A stretch of 64,000 nt of DNA from Caballeronia novacaledonica (GTDB lineage: Bacteria; Pseudomonadota; Gammaproteobacteria; Burkholderiales; Burkholderiaceae): NCBI RefSeq assembly GCF_900258035.1, contig NZ_OGTP01000013.1, forward strand, positions 106,148 to 170,147, given 5' to 3'. Positions 1 through 12,419 of the stretch are shown piece after piece. The notes below the pieces were generated by a model that made no database searches, was not told where the DNA came from, and worked only from the letters and a program-made list of their open reading frames with translations. Each line of letters begins with the position of its first letter. The stretch's first letter is position 1. The position numbers and the translations under genes were made by a program.

Positions 1-2
1 GA

Positions 3-1223
3 GCCGGAGCCGTGGTGGTGGGCGGCGTGGTCGTGTACAACGCGTGGCAGAGCGCGAAGGTGCGTCGGAAAATGCCGCGCCCCATGCCCGACGAAGCGGC
101 CGATGCGCTCGCGCGCCAGGAAGCCGACGACGAACAGCCGTTCATCGAGCCCGTGCGCCAGTCGCGGCGCGAGCCGGTCGCGGGCGATGCCGATTCCGCC
201 GACGATCAGCCGCGCGATACGCGCGTCGAACCGAGCTTCGGCGGCGAGAATCCGGCGGTGCCGGTCGCACCGGCCGACACGGCCGTCGATCTTCAAGCCG
301 AGGCGACTTCGGCCAACGGCGCCGCACAGGAAGCCGAACGCGAAATCGAGGACGAGCGCACCGAACCGGTGATGCCCGCTGCGACCACGATTTCCTCGGC
401 GCCGCCGGCGGTCGTGGACCGGCGCATCGACTGCGTCGTGCCGATTCGCCTCGCCGCGCCGGTCGCGGGCGATCGCGTGATTCCGCTCGCGCAGCGTCTG
501 CGCCGGGCGGGCACGAAGCCCGTCACGATCGAAGGCAAGGCCGAGGGCGAAGCCACGTGGGAATTGCCGCGCAACGGCGCGCGCTATGACGAGCTGCGCG
601 CGGCCGCGCAACTCGCGAACCGCAGCGGTCCGCTCAACGAGCTCGAATTCTCCGAGTTCGTGACGGGCGTGCAGCGCTTGGCCGATGCCATCGACGGCGC
701 GCCGGAATTCCCCGACATGATGGAAACCGTCGGCATGGCGCGCGAGCTCGACGCGTTCGCCGCGCAATGCGACGCGCAGCTCTCGATCAATATCCTCTCC
801 GACGGCGCGCCGTGGTCCGCGAACTACGTGCAGGCGGTGGCGTCGCAGGACGGCCTGCTGTTGTCGCGTGACGGCACGCGTTTCGTGAAGCTCGACGCCA
901 AGCAGAACCCCGTCTTCATGCTCCAGTTCGGCGACACCAATTTTCTGCGCGACGACCTCACCTACAAGGGCGGCCAGATGATCACGCTGGTGCTCGACGT
1001 GCCCGTCGCCGACGAGGACATTCTGCCGTTCCGCCTGATGTGCGATTACGCGAAGTCGCTGTCGGAGCGCATCGGCGCGCGCGTCGTCGACGATCAGCGC
1101 CGGCCGCTGCCCGAGTCCGCGCTGCTCGCCATCGAAAAGCAGTTGATGACGCTGTATGCGAAGCTGGAGCAGGCGGGCATGCCGGCCGGATCGCCTGCGA
1201 CGCGGCGTCTTTTCAGCCAGTAA
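3..1223 (+). CDS. zipA: Cell division protein ZipA, 5' end cut by the window
   Basis: Membrane-anchored FtsZ-binding protein that ties the Z ring to the inner membrane. The reading frame is open to the left edge, so the true start is outside. The first visible residues (VVVGGVVVYNAWQ) look like the end of an N-terminal membrane anchor. A long acidic, Pro/Ala-rich linker follows (about residues 20-150), then a folded C-terminal FtsZ-binding domain (about 200-395). It lies directly upstream of ligA, the usual betaproteobacterial order, with a terminator between them. Identification rests on architecture and neighbourhood as much as on sequence. Confidence 0.88.
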   Translation, partial: AGAVVVGGVVVYNAWQSAKVRRKMPRPMPDEAADALARQEADDEQPFIEPVRQSRREPVAGDADSADDQPRDTRVEPSFGGENPAVPVAPADTAVDLQAEATSANGAAQEAEREIEDERTEPVMPAATTISSAPPAVVDRRIDCVVPIRLAAPVAGDRVIPLAQRLRRAGTKPVTIEGKAEGEATWELPRNGARYDELRAAAQLANRSGPLNELEFSEFVTGVQRLADAIDGAPEFPDMMETVGMARELDAFAAQCDAQLSINILSDGAPWSANYVQAVASQDGLLLSRDGTRFVKLDAKQNPVFMLQFGDTNFLRDDLTYKGGQMITLVLDVPVADEDILPFRLMCDYAKSLSERIGARVVDDQRRPLPESALLAIEKQLMTLYAKLEQAGMPAGSPATRRLFSQ

Positions 1224-1269
1224 GCGTTCATGCGCGCGGCTCGCGACGCGCGCCCGCTGCAAGATCATC

Positions 1270-1291
1270 GCGCCCCGGACGGGGCGCTTTT
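1270..1291 (+). terminator. Rho-independent terminator after zipA
   Basis: A 7-bp perfect GC stem (GCGCCCC / GGGGCGC) with a GGAC tetraloop is followed by TTTTC. It sits about 50 bases after the zipA stop. Confidence 0.8.
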
Positions 1292-1387
1292 CTTTGCATG
1301 CGCGCCGCCGCACCGACGCCCGCACTTAGGCCGTTCAGCCGATGCCACGATTTTCCGATCTTCTGAGACAATCGAACGGTCGGTTGA

Positions 1388-4023
<2,636 letters not shown>

Positions 4024-4061
4024 GGTTGCGCCGTTCGAATCGCAAGGGAAACACGAGGAAG

Positions 4062-4087
4062 GCCGCTTCGGGAGAAGCGGCTTTTTT
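4062..4087 (+). terminator. Terminator after ligA-def
   Basis: An 8-bp perfect stem (GCCGCTTC / GAAGCGGC) with a GGGA loop is followed by a T run. It ends one base before the stop codon of the converging small ORF. Confidence 0.9.
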
Positions 4088-4324
4088 CTACGCCAACGTT
4101 TTCGAGCTGCCGCTGATTTCCGGCTGACGGAACAGCGCGACGTGCTCCGGATTCGCGGATGCCTGGAGGCGTCCGTCGGGCAGGCGGGCAATGACCATTT
4201 CCCCGATACCGGGGCTCATCACGACGACTTCGTCGCGCAGGGCAAGCAGGGCTTCGAGCCGTCGTCGGCCGCTCACGATCTCCAGACCGGTTCCTGTCTC
4301 ACGAACGATGATCTCAACTGACAT
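4088..4324 (-). CDS. Small protein resembling the ParB/sulfiredoxin-like N-terminal motif
   Basis: Encodes 78 aa. A GGAGA ribosome binding site lies about 8 nt before the ATG, which supports a real gene. The middle reads TGLEIVSGRRRLEALLAL, which resembles the E-x-I-x-G-x-RR-x-x-A box of ParB N-terminal domains, but the protein is too short for a full ParB domain and has no HTH. No signal peptide or membrane segment is seen. Function is unknown; it might be a stand-alone ParB-like fragment or an unrelated small protein. Confidence 0.5.
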   Translation of the reverse strand: MSVEIIVRETGTGLEIVSGRRRLEALLALRDEVVVMSPGIGEMVIARLPDGRLQASANPEHVALFRQPEISGSSKTLA

Positions 4325-4460
4325 GGCGATTCTCCATCAATGCCGTTCAATGCTGCCGATCCTGCCGCCGTCCACCTCGATCGACGAGGCCGCGCGGCGC
4401 GCATCCTCCTGAAAGATGTAACGGATCGATGATTCATTTTCTTTAGCCAAAAAGCGGCCG

Positions 4461-4495
4461 AAAACGAAAAGGCACGACCGGGATTGCATCGTGCC
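4461..4495 (-). terminator. Possible terminator downstream of rluB
   Basis: GGCACGA and TCGTGCC form a 7-bp stem with an 11-nt loop. Read on the minus strand it is followed by TTTTCGTTTT. A second, stronger stem (positions 4535-4562, 11 bp, loop GACAAG) lies between it and the rluB stop but has no T run. Confidence 0.55.
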
Positions 4496-4572
4496 GATTT
4501 TTCCGCTGGAACGTCGTATTTTTGCGACGCAGCAGACGCCGCACGGACAAGCGTGCGGCGTCGCTGCCTGGC

Positions 4573-6534
4573 TCAGAAAGTCTCGTTCGGCGCGAGATAG
4601 CGCCACTGACCGGGCGGCAGCGAGCCGAGCGTGACGTGGCCCATGCGAATGCGTTTCAGGCCGACGACTTCCAGCCCGACCAGCTCGCACATCCGGCGAA
4701 TCTGCCGTTTCTTGCCTTCGCGCAGCACGAAGCGAAGCTGCTCGCCGTTCTGCCAGCTCACTTGCGCGGTCTTGAGCGGCACGCCGTCGAGTTCGAGGCC
4801 GTGGCGCAGGAGCGCGAGCTTTTCGGCGGGCAGATGCTGCTCGACATCGACCGTATGCTCGCCGAAGCGCACGCGCACGAGGTACTCCTTGTCGACTTCC
4901 GAATGGCCGCCGATCAGTTGCTTCGCGATGCGGCCGTCCTGCGTGAGCACGAGAAGCCCGGTGGAATCGATGTCGAGACGGCCGGCCGGCGCGAGCGTGC
5001 GCAGATGTCCCGGCGCGAAACGAATGCCCGAGCGATCTTCGTCCCAGTGATTGGCCTGGTTGATGAGCGTGACCGCGGGCTCGTAGCCGTCTTCCGCCTG
5101 ACCCGACACGTAGCCGACCGGCTTGTGCAGCAGGATCGTGACCAGTTGCGACTGCGCCGAACGCGCCGCGGGCAGGACCTCGACGTTCTGGGTTGGACGG
5201 ATGCGCGTGCCGAGCGTGTCGACGACTTCTCCGTCGACGAGCACCCAGCCCTTCTCGATCCATTCGTCGGCTTCGCGGCGCGAGCAGAGGCCGAGTTCCG
5301 ACATCACTTTCGACAGACGCACGAGACCGTCGTGGTGGTCGCGGTGCTTCGGTGTGGATTCGGTGAGGGGGGCGGCGGGCTTGCGTGCTTCGCTACGATC
5401 GTCGCGTTTGGCAAACGGTCGGTCGTCGTCACGGCGCGTGGGGCGCGTGCCTGGTGCGCGATCGTCACGCGATTTGAACGGGCGACGTTCGTCGCTGCCT
5501 GCTGGTCGCTCGCCACGCGCAGGCGGACGGCCTTCGAAGGATTTGCGTGGACCGCGATCGCCGAAATCGTCGCCGCGCGGCTTAAACGGGCGACGTTCGT
5601 CGCTGCCCGCTGGTCGTTCGCCGCGCGCAGGCGGACGGCCTTCGAACGATTTACGCGGACCGCGATCGCCGAACGCAGGACGCGAATCATCGCCACGCGG
5701 CTTGAACGGGCGACGTTCGTCACTGCCCGCTGGTCGTTCGCCGCGCGCAGGCGGACGGCCTTCGAAGGACCTGCGCGGGCCGCGATCACCAAAATCATCG
5801 CCACGCGGCTTGAACGGACGACGTTCATCGCCATCCGCCGGTCGCTCGCCGCGTGCAGGCGGACGGCCTTCAAACGATTTACGCGGACCGCGATCGCCAA
5901 AATCGTCGCCACGCGGCTTGAACGGACGACGTTCATCACCGCCCGCCGGCCGTTCACCACGCGCCGGCGGACGGCCTTCGAACGATTTACGTGGACCGCG
6001 ATCGCCAAAATCATCGCCACGCGGCTTGAACGGACGACGTTCATCACCGCCCGCCGGCCGCTCGCCGCGCGCAGGTGGCCGGCCTTCGAACGATTTGCGC
6101 GGACCGCGATCGCCAAAATCGTCGCCACGCGGCTTGAACGGACGACGTTCATCACCGCCCGCCGGCCGCTCGCCACGCGCCGGCGGACGACCTTCAAACG
6201 ATTTACGCGGACCGCGATCGCCAAAATCATCGCCACGCGGCTTGAACGGACGACGTTCATCACCGCCCGCCGGCCGCTCGCCACGCGCAGGCGGACGACC
6301 TTCGAACGACTTACGCGGACCGCGATCCCCAAACGCAGGACGCGAATCGTCACCACGCGGCTTGAACGCGCGCCCTTCGCGCTTTTCAAATGCCGGCTGG
6401 CTCGCGCGCTTGGGATGCGCCTCTTCCGGCGCCGTCGCGCGAACGGGCTTGCGCCCGGTGACCGTGCCGGCTCGAACCGGTGAACGCGTCGCCGATGTGG
6501 GACGCGGATGTTTGGCTGTCAGTTTGACGCGCAT
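4573..6534 (-). CDS. rluB: 23S rRNA pseudouridine synthase RluB with long repeat-rich N-terminal tail
   Basis: Makes pseudouridine in helix 89 of 23S rRNA (U2605 in E. coli numbering). The C-terminal half has an S4 RNA-binding domain (from about residue 410, with LCSRREADEWIEKG) and a pseudouridine synthase domain with the catalytic-Asp motif GRLDIDSTGL. The N-terminal ~400 residues are low-complexity and rich in Arg, Gly, Asp and Pro. They include eight tandem 36-residue repeats, probably disordered and RNA-binding (inference). At 653 aa it is more than twice the length of E. coli RluB. It lies 6 nt downstream of glnD on the same strand. Confidence 0.93.
   Translation of the reverse strand: MRVKLTAKHPRPTSATRSPVRAGTVTGRKPVRATAPEEAHPKRASQPAFEKREGRAFKPRGDDSRPAFGDRGPRKSFEGRPPARGERPAGGDERRPFKPRGDDFGDRGPRKSFEGRPPARGERPAGGDERRPFKPRGDDFGDRGPRKSFEGRPPARGERPAGGDERRPFKPRGDDFGDRGPRKSFEGRPPARGERPAGGDERRPFKPRGDDFGDRGPRKSFEGRPPARGERPADGDERRPFKPRGDDFGDRGPRRSFEGRPPARGERPAGSDERRPFKPRGDDSRPAFGDRGPRKSFEGRPPARGERPAGSDERRPFKPRGDDFGDRGPRKSFEGRPPARGERPAGSDERRPFKSRDDRAPGTRPTRRDDDRPFAKRDDRSEARKPAAPLTESTPKHRDHHDGLVRLSKVMSELGLCSRREADEWIEKGWVLVDGEVVDTLGTRIRPTQNVEVLPAARSAQSQLVTILLHKPVGYVSGQAEDGYEPAVTLINQANHWDEDRSGIRFAPGHLRTLAPAGRLDIDSTGLLVLTQDGRIAKQLIGGHSEVDKEYLVRVRFGEHTVDVEQHLPAEKLALLRHGLELDGVPLKTAQVSWQNGEQLRFVLREGKKRQIRRMCELVGLEVVGLKRIRMGHVTLGSLPPGQWRYLAPNETF
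5458..6333 (-). repeat. Eight in-frame tandem repeats of 108 bp inside rluB
   Basis: The encoded unit contains FGDRGPRKSFEGRPPARGE followed by RPAGGDERRPFKPRGDD. Eight copies are present. Copies 1 and 7 are each preceded by an extra SRPA, copy 5 has ADGDERR, copy 6 has RRSFEG, and copies 6-8 carry GSDERR in place of GGDERR. Because the unit is a multiple of three with few stops in any frame, long spurious ORFs appear on both strands here. Confidence 0.95.
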
Positions 6535-6540
6535 AAAGTC

Positions 6541-9126
6541 TCAGGCTGCGATCGCGCGCAGCAGCTCGGTTTCCACCTGGATTTGGGTGCGGTTGCTCGA
6601 CAGGCTCTTGCCGTCGAGCAGAAACACGTCCTCGACACGTTCGCCGAGCGTGTTGATCCGTGCCGCCTGCACGCCGATCCGGTGTTGCGCCAGAACGCGC
6701 GCGATCGAATAAAGAAGGCCCTGCCGGTCGTTGGCCGACACCGACAGGATGTAGTACTGGCCGCGGTCGTCGGGACGCAGGTCCACGCGCGGCGTAATCG
6801 GAAACGTCCGCACGAGCCGCGACACACGGCCCTTCGACGGTTCCGGCAGAATGCGCTCGTCCGCGAGCAGCGCGGCCAGTTGCTGCTCGACGAGATTGGC
6901 GATGTCGCGATAACTCCCGTCGTGATCCGGATGCGCGACGAGAAAGTTATCGAGCGCGTAGCCGTGACGGGTCGTAGTCACGCGCGCATCGAGCACGGAG
7001 AGACCGTTTTTGTCGAAATACGCGCAGATGCCCGCGAACAGATCGGGCCGGTCCTTCACGTAGACGAGCACCTGCAGCGCCGCGCCGATGGGCGAGGGCC
7101 GCGCGCGCACGATCGGCTCGTCGCTCTCCACGTGCCGGTACAGCACGCGCGTCTGCCACGCGATGTCGGCCGGATCGTGGCGCAGGAAATAGCCGACGTC
7201 GAGCTGATCCCACAGACGCTTTTGCGCGTGCTCCGGCACGGTTTCGAGCCGCAGCAGCGCGAGCGCCGCCTCCTGCCGCGACTTGAGCTCCGAATGCGTA
7301 TCCGGCTGCGCGCCGCCGAGCACCGCCTGCGTCGCGCGGAACAGGTCTTCGAGCAGCTTGCCCTTCCAGTTGTTCCAGACCTTCGGACTCGTGCCGCGGA
7401 TATCGGCGACGGTCAGGAGATAGAGCGCGGTGAGCCTTCGCTCCGTCTGCACCGCCGACGCAAACTGCTTGATGACTTCCGGGTCGCTCGTGTCCTGCTT
7501 CTGCGCGACCTGACTCATCATTAGATGCTGCTGCACGAGCCAGACGACGAGCTCCGTATCTTCGGCGCCGATGTCGTGCTCGCGACAGAAGCGCCGGGCG
7601 TCGGCCATGCCGAGCGTGGAATGATCGCCGCCACGGCCCTTCGCGATATCGTGAAAGAGCGCCGCGACGTAAAGCACCCACGGACGCTCGAAGTTGCCCA
7701 TCAACTGGCTGCAGAACGGATACTCGTGCGCATGCTCGGCAATCGCGAAGCGCCGCAGGTTGCGCAGCACCATGAGGATGTGCTGATCGACGGTGTAGAC
7801 GTGATAGAGATCGTGCTGCATCTGCCCGACGATGCGCCGGAAGTTCAGCAGGTAGCGGCCGAGCACGCTCGTCTGATTCATCAGGCGGAACGCATGCGTA
7901 ATGCCTTCGGGCTGCTTGAGAATCTCCATGAAAAGCCGCCGGTTCTCCGGATCGCGCCGCCAGTCGCGGTCCATCAGATCGCGTGCGTTGTAGATCGCCC
8001 GCAGCGTGCGCGCGGAAAATCCCTTGATGCCGCGCGTCTGTTCATACAGCAGAAACGCTTCGAGAATCGCGTGCGGCTCGCGCTCGAAGACATCGTCGCG
8101 GGCGATTTCGAGCATGCCTTGCTTTTCGACGAAGCGCCCGTTGATCACGCGCGTGATGCCGCTCGTCGACGGGAAAAGTTGGGCCTCGACGTTCTGAATC
8201 AGGATCGTCGCGAGTTGCGTGACTGCCTTCGCCGCCCAGTAGTAGCGGCGCATCAACTGCTCGCTCGCGCGCTTAGCGGCGGTCGCCTTGAAGCCGAAGC
8301 TCTCCGCGAGCGGCGTCTGCAGATCGAAAACGAGAATGTCCTGGCGGCGCTTCGCGATCACGTGCAGCCGCGCGCGCAGCGCCTTCAGAAAGCCTTCGTT
8401 GCGCCGCAGTTCGCGTGCTTCGCGCTCGGTGATGAGCCCGCACGTATCGAGTTCGCGCCAGTTGCTGCCAAAGCCCGCCGCGCGCGCGATCCACAGAATC
8501 AGTTGCAGATCGCGCAGGCCGCCGGGGCTCTCCTTGATGTTCGGCTCGAGGCTGTAGGGCGTGTCCTGAAACTTCGCGTGACGCTGACGCATTTCCAGCA
8601 CTTTCGCCTGGAAGAACGCGCGCGGATCGAGCGTCTCGCGATAGCGCGCCGAGAAACGCTGGAACAGCGGCAGGTCGCCGCAGATGCGCCGCGCTTCGAG
8701 CAGCGAGGTCTGCACGGTGATGTCGTTCCCGGATTCGGCGATGCATTGCTCGACAGAACGCACGCTGCTGCCGATATCGAGTCCCAGATCCCACGCCATG
8801 CCGATGAAACGCTCGACGCGGCCGTTCAGGTCCGCATGGTTCGCTTGCGGCGATGGCTCGGGGAGAAGCACGAGAATATCGACGTCCGAATAGGGCGCGA
8901 GCTCGCCGCGCCCATATCCGCCGACGGCGACGAGCGCCGCGCTCTCGGGCATGCCGCAGGCGGCCCACGCGCCTTTGAGGACGTCGTCGGTGGCGCGGGC
9001 GAGCGCGTGCATCAGCGGCTCGACGCTCGACGCCGTCCCGAAGCGTTCGACGAGCGCCGCCTTCGCCACCTTGTAGGCGGCGCGCAACGTTTCACAGGGC
9101 GTGGCGACAGCGGCGGTTACGCTCAT
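6541..9126 (-). CDS. glnD: [Protein-PII] uridylyltransferase / uridylyl-removing enzyme GlnD
   Basis: Nitrogen sensor that adds UMP to PII proteins, or removes it, in response to glutamine. The length is 861 aa. The nucleotidyltransferase domain at the N-terminus has [19 protein letters not shown] (G-G and D-x-D of the NTase fold). A central HD domain with [14 protein letters not shown] gives the uridylyl-removing activity. Two ACT domains lie at the C-terminus (from about residues 690 and 795). It sits between map and rluB, all on the minus strand. Confidence 0.97.
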   Translation of the reverse strand: MSVTAAVATPCETLRAAYKVAKAALVERFGTASSVEPLMHALARATDDVLKGAWAACGMPESAALVAVGGYGRGELAPYSDVDILVLLPEPSPQANHADLNGRVERFIGMAWDLGLDIGSSVRSVEQCIAESGNDITVQTSLLEARRICGDLPLFQRFSARYRETLDPRAFFQAKVLEMRQRHAKFQDTPYSLEPNIKESPGGLRDLQLILWIARAAGFGSNWRELDTCGLITEREARELRRNEGFLKALRARLHVIAKRRQDILVFDLQTPLAESFGFKATAAKRASEQLMRRYYWAAKAVTQLATILIQNVEAQLFPSTSGITRVINGRFVEKQGMLEIARDDVFEREPHAILEAFLLYEQTRGIKGFSARTLRAIYNARDLMDRDWRRDPENRRLFMEILKQPEGITHAFRLMNQTSVLGRYLLNFRRIVGQMQHDLYHVYTVDQHILMVLRNLRRFAIAEHAHEYPFCSQLMGNFERPWVLYVAALFHDIAKGRGGDHSTLGMADARRFCREHDIGAEDTELVVWLVQQHLMMSQVAQKQDTSDPEVIKQFASAVQTERRLTALYLLTVADIRGTSPKVWNNWKGKLLEDLFRATQAVLGGAQPDTHSELKSRQEAALALLRLETVPEHAQKRLWDQLDVGYFLRHDPADIAWQTRVLYRHVESDEPIVRARPSPIGAALQVLVYVKDRPDLFAGICAYFDKNGLSVLDARVTTTRHGYALDNFLVAHPDHDGSYRDIANLVEQQLAALLADERILPEPSKGRVSRLVRTFPITPRVDLRPDDRGQYYILSVSANDRQGLLYSIARVLAQHRIGVQAARINTLGERVEDVFLLDGKSLSSNRTQIQVETELLRAIAA

Positions 9127-9198
9127 GAATGGAAAGTGGCGAGGACGGCGAAAGAATGCGCCCGCGTGCGTGCACGGCGAGCGCCGGGAGAGGTGAAA

Positions 9199-10008
9199 TC
9201 AGGCGGTCGCGGCGATCAGTTGCGAGCGCGCCTGCGTGCCCGCAGAGACCGTCAGCACGTCGTAGCCGGTCGGCGTGACGAGCACCGTGTGCTCCCACTG
9301 CGCCGAGAGGCTGCGGTCGCGCGTCTTGACGGTCCACTGGTCCGGCATCGTGCGGATTTCGCGGCGGCCCGCGTTGATCATCGGCTCGACGGTGAAAATC
9401 ATGCCGGCCTGCAGTTCGATGCCCGTGCCCGGACGGCCGTAGTGCAGCACCTGCGGCTCTTCGTGGAACACCTGCCCGATGCCGTGGCCGCAGTATTCCC
9501 GCACGACGCTGTAGCCTTGCGCTTCTGCATGCTTCTGGATCGCCGCGCCGATGTCGCCCAGATGCGCGCCGGGGCGCACCTGATCTATGCCGAGCCACAT
9601 GCAGTCGAACGTGGTCTGGACGAGGCGTTTCGCCAGGATCGAACCTTCGCCGACGATGAACATCCGGCTCGTATCGCCGAAATAGCCGTTCTTGATGACG
9701 GTGACGTCGATATTCAGCGCGTCGCCGTTCTTCAACGCCTTTTCGCCGGGAATGCCGTGACAGATCACGTCGTTCACGGAGATGCAGGTGGCTTTCGGGT
9801 ACGGCGGGTAGCCGGGCGGCTGGTAATTCAGCGGTGCGGGAACGGTGCCCTGTTCCTTCACCATATATTCGTGACAGAGACGGTCGAGCGCTTCGGTCGT
9901 CACGCCGGGAACGATATGCGGCGTAATGAAATCGAGCACTTCGCTGGCGAGCCGGCAGGCGACGCGCATCTGCGCGATATCGTGTTCGTTTTTCAGCGTA
10001 ATGGACAT
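9199..10008 (-). CDS. map: Methionine aminopeptidase type I
   Basis: Removes the N-terminal methionine after deformylation. The length is 269 aa. Metal ligands are visible in the expected order: two Asp in IDVTVIKNGYFGDTSRMF, His in CGHGIG, Glu in FTVEPMI and Glu in WEHTVLV. It is divergent from rpsB, as in many proteobacteria, and heads the map-glnD-rluB series (72 nt to glnD). Confidence 0.97.
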   Translation of the reverse strand: MSITLKNEHDIAQMRVACRLASEVLDFITPHIVPGVTTEALDRLCHEYMVKEQGTVPAPLNYQPPGYPPYPKATCISVNDVICHGIPGEKALKNGDALNIDVTVIKNGYFGDTSRMFIVGEGSILAKRLVQTTFDCMWLGIDQVRPGAHLGDIGAAIQKHAEAQGYSVVREYCGHGIGQVFHEEPQVLHYGRPGTGIELQAGMIFTVEPMINAGRREIRTMPDQWTVKTRDRSLSAQWEHTVLVTPTGYDVLTVSAGTQARSQLIAATA

Positions 10009-10391
10009 GACTTGGCCCGAAATGCGTGTATGCGGGAGTGAGCCGCGAAAGCGGCATTATCGCACCATAAGAAATGTGCCGCACCCGGTTAGTTTGGGGC
10101 GGGCGGCGCGGCGGCAAGCGGGAAGTTCGAAAAGGCGCGGTGTGACGGCTCGTCGTACGGCTTGAGGCGAGTAATCCTCACATGCTATACTCGAAGGCTA
10201 AGTCGTGATCCACATTGCCGTCATGATTTCCTATGACAATCTACGGCAAAACAGCGCGGATCACGGTTTGGAAAGTAGTTTTAAGTCGATTCGCAAGCCG
10301 GCGCACCCAGGGTGTCCGGCGTCCGGAAACCAAAACCACCGGGCGCAGGATGCGGCAGCCGGCTTAAGACCCAACCCTCGCGGAGAATTTC
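10009..10391. promoter_or_regulatory. Divergent map / rpsB intergenic region with long rpsB leader
   Basis: This 383-base gap holds the rpsB promoter at 10162-10191 and about 190 nt of untranslated rpsB leader. The leader can form a GC hairpin at 10297-10320 (GCCGG..CACCC / GGGTG.CCGGC). S2 controls its own operon through the mRNA leader in enterobacteria; whether that applies here cannot be judged by eye. No convincing map promoter was found. Confidence 0.5.
10162..10191 (+). promoter_or_regulatory. rpsB promoter (sigma-70 type, extended -10)
   Basis: The -35 is TTGAGG (10162-10167) and the -10 is TATACT (10186-10191), with an 18-nt spacer and TGC just before the -10 (extended -10). Transcription would start near 10198. 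Confidence 0.75.
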
Positions 10392-11144
10392 ATGGCAGTC
10401 ACGATGCGTCAAATGCTGGAAGCCGGTGTCCACTTCGGTCACCAAACGCGCTTCTGGAACCCCAAGATGGCCCCGTACATCTTCGGTCATCGCAACAAGA
10501 TTCACATCATCAACCTCGAAAAGACGCTGCCGCTCTACAACGACGCGCTGAAGTACGTGCGCCAGTTGGCAGCGAACCGCGGCACGATTCTTTTCGTCGG
10601 CACGAAGCGTCAGTCGCGCGACACGATCGCTCAGGAAGCAGCGCGCGCAGGCATGCCGTTCGTCAACGCCCGCTGGCTCGGCGGCATGATGACCAACTTC
10701 AAGACGCTGAAAGTTTCGATCAAGCGCCTGAAGGACATGGAAGCGGCGCTGGAATCGGGCGAAACCGAGCGCATGAGCAAGAAGGAAGCGCTCCTGTTCG
10801 AACGCGAAATGGTCAAGCTGCAAAAGTCGATCGGCGGCGTGAAGGACATGGGCGGCATCCCGGACGCGATGTTCGTCATCGACGTCGGCTATCACAAGAT
10901 TGCCGTCACGGAAGCCAAGAAGCTCGGCATTCCGGTCATCGCCGTGGTCGACACGAACCACTCGCCGGAAGGCATCGACTACGTCATCCCGGGTAACGAC
11001 GACGCATCCAAGGCCGTGTCGCTGTACGCTCAGGGCGTTGCCGACGCGATCCTCGAAGGCCGCGCAAACGCAGTGAACGACGTCGTTCAGGCCGTCCGTA
11101 ACGGCGAAGGCGACGAGTTCGTCGAGGTCAACGCAGAGGCGTAA
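10392..11144 (+). CDS. rpsB: 30S ribosomal protein S2
   Basis: Structural protein of the small ribosomal subunit, 250 aa. The start ([20 protein letters not shown]) is the conserved S2 N-terminus, with CGGAGAA as ribosome binding site. It is followed by a terminator and tsf, the classic order. Confidence 0.98.
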   Translation: MAVTMRQMLEAGVHFGHQTRFWNPKMAPYIFGHRNKIHIINLEKTLPLYNDALKYVRQLAANRGTILFVGTKRQSRDTIAQEAARAGMPFVNARWLGGMMTNFKTLKVSIKRLKDMEAALESGETERMSKKEALLFEREMVKLQKSIGGVKDMGGIPDAMFVIDVGYHKIAVTEAKKLGIPVIAVVDTNHSPEGIDYVIPGNDDASKAVSLYAQGVADAILEGRANAVNDVVQAVRNGEGDEFVEVNAEA

Positions 11145-11162
11145 TCGAGCCCTGTGGCCGAC

Positions 11163-11197
11163 AAAAAAGGGGGCTTTGAGAAAGGCCCCTTTTTTTT
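11163..11197 (+). terminator. Terminator / attenuator between rpsB and tsf
   Basis: A long, slightly imperfect stem (AAAAAAGGGGGCTTT against AAAGGCCCCTTTTTTT, one G/G mismatch) with a GAG loop ends in a run of eight T. It may only partly stop transcription, since tsf follows by about 100 nt. Confidence 0.85.
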
Positions 11198-11295
11198 AGT
11201 CGCGCATTTGCCAAAGCGATAGAAGTGTCAATTTTCCTGCCGTGGGCGCGCTGTAAAGCCGGCGGCACGTATCAAACAGACCCAAGGAGCGAATG

Positions 11296-12177
11296 ATGGC
11301 GGCAATTACCGCAAGCATGGTGGCAGAACTGCGCGCGAAGACCGATGCGCCGATGATGGAATGCAAGAAGGCGCTGACGGAAGCCGACGGCGACATGGCG
11401 CGCGCGGAAGAACTGCTGCGCGTCAAGCTCGGCAACAAGGCGAGCAAGGCGGCATCGCGCGTGACGGCTGAAGGCATCGTGACGGCGCACGTCGAAGGCG
11501 GCGTGGGCGCGCTCGTCGAACTGAACTGCGAAACCGACTTCGTCGCGAAGAACGACGACTTCATGGCTTTCGGCAAGACCGTCGCCGAACTCGTGGCGAA
11601 GCAAAACCCGGCGGACGTCGCAGCCCTGTCGGCGCTGCCGCTCGAAAGCTCGACGGTCGACGCCGTGCGTCTCGCGCTCGTCGGCAAGATCGGCGAAAAC
11701 CTGTCGATCCGCCGTTTCGTGCGCTTCGAAACCGCGAACAAGATCGCGTCGTACCTGCACGGTACGCGCATCGGCGTGCTGGTCGAGTTCGCCGGCGCGG
11801 ACGAGCAGATCGGCAAGGACGTCGCGATGCACGTTGCCGCGATGAAGCCGGTTTCGCTGTCGTCGGACGAAGTGCCGGCCGACCTGATCGCCAAGGAACG
11901 CAGCATCGCCGAGCAGAAGGCCGCCGAGTCGGGCAAGCCGGCCGAGATCGTCGCGAAGATGGTCGACGGCTCGATCCAGAAGTACCTGAAGGAAGTGTCG
12001 CTGCTGAACCAGCCGTTCGTGAAGAACGACAAGCAGACGATCGAACAGATGCTCAAGGCGGGCAACGCGTCGGTGCAGAAGTTCGCGCTGTTCGTGGTCG
12101 GCGAGGGCATCGAGAAGCGTCAGGACGACTTCGCGGCCGAAGTCGCGGCGCAAGTCGCGGCGGCCAAGCAGTCCTAA
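11296..12177 (+). CDS. tsf: Translation elongation factor Ts
   Basis: Guanine nucleotide exchange factor that recycles EF-Tu. The N-terminus is the conserved [20 protein letters not shown] and the EF-Tu contact motif [10 protein letters not shown] is present. Two ATG codons stand in tandem at 11293 and 11296. The second is chosen because it gives the conserved N-terminus and about 6 nt from AAGGAG. The length is 293 aa. Confidence 0.97.
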   Translation: MAAITASMVAELRAKTDAPMMECKKALTEADGDMARAEELLRVKLGNKASKAASRVTAEGIVTAHVEGGVGALVELNCETDFVAKNDDFMAFGKTVAELVAKQNPADVAALSALPLESSTVDAVRLALVGKIGENLSIRRFVRFETANKIASYLHGTRIGVLVEFAGADEQIGKDVAMHVAAMKPVSLSSDEVPADLIAKERSIAEQKAAESGKPAEIVAKMVDGSIQKYLKEVSLLNQPFVKNDKQTIEQMLKAGNASVQKFALFVVGEGIEKRQDDFAAEVAAQVAAAKQS

Positions 12178-12235
12178 GGCTCGCTTAAGGCGCGTGTGTT
12201 GTGATAGACGGCGGCGCGCCGGGCCCGCAGTACCT

Positions 12236-12330
12236 GCGGCGGAACATTCCGCCGCGCGCAATTCAGCGATCCGGATCGCACCAGCAGCGGGCGCGTTAGG
12301 CTAGGGAAAACCCTGATCTATCGCGCCCGC
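12236..12330 (+). other. Structured leader between tsf and pyrH
   Basis: Two inverted repeats lie in the 242-nt gap. The first is GCGGCGGAA-CA-TTCCGCCGC (12236-12255). The second is GCGGGCGCG (12287-12295) paired with CGCGCCCGC (12322-12330), enclosing a small AGGG-AAAA-CCCT hairpin. No T run follows, so neither is a simple terminator. Confidence 0.5.
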
Positions 12331-12419
12331 CGCCCGATCCGGCCCGCTTGCGGTAAGTAATGTTTCACCCCTACAGTTCTACGTTGTTGCAACCCTCCTC
12401 GGCGCGATCGGAACCTCAT

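Noticed and set aside
5458..6333. CRISPR array
   Set aside because: The repeats are contiguous 108-bp coding units without unique spacers.
4522..6712. Long ORFs (over 500 codons) on the plus strand and a further minus-strand frame across rluB
   Set aside because: They are by-products of the 108-bp repeats and high GC; their translations are Arg/Ser/Thr-rich low-complexity strings, while the rluB frame contains a recognisable enzyme.
7525..10041. 838-codon plus-strand ORF opposite glnD and map
   Set aside because: Antisense shadow of two clearly identified genes; composition rich in Arg/His/Ala as usual for high-GC mirror frames.
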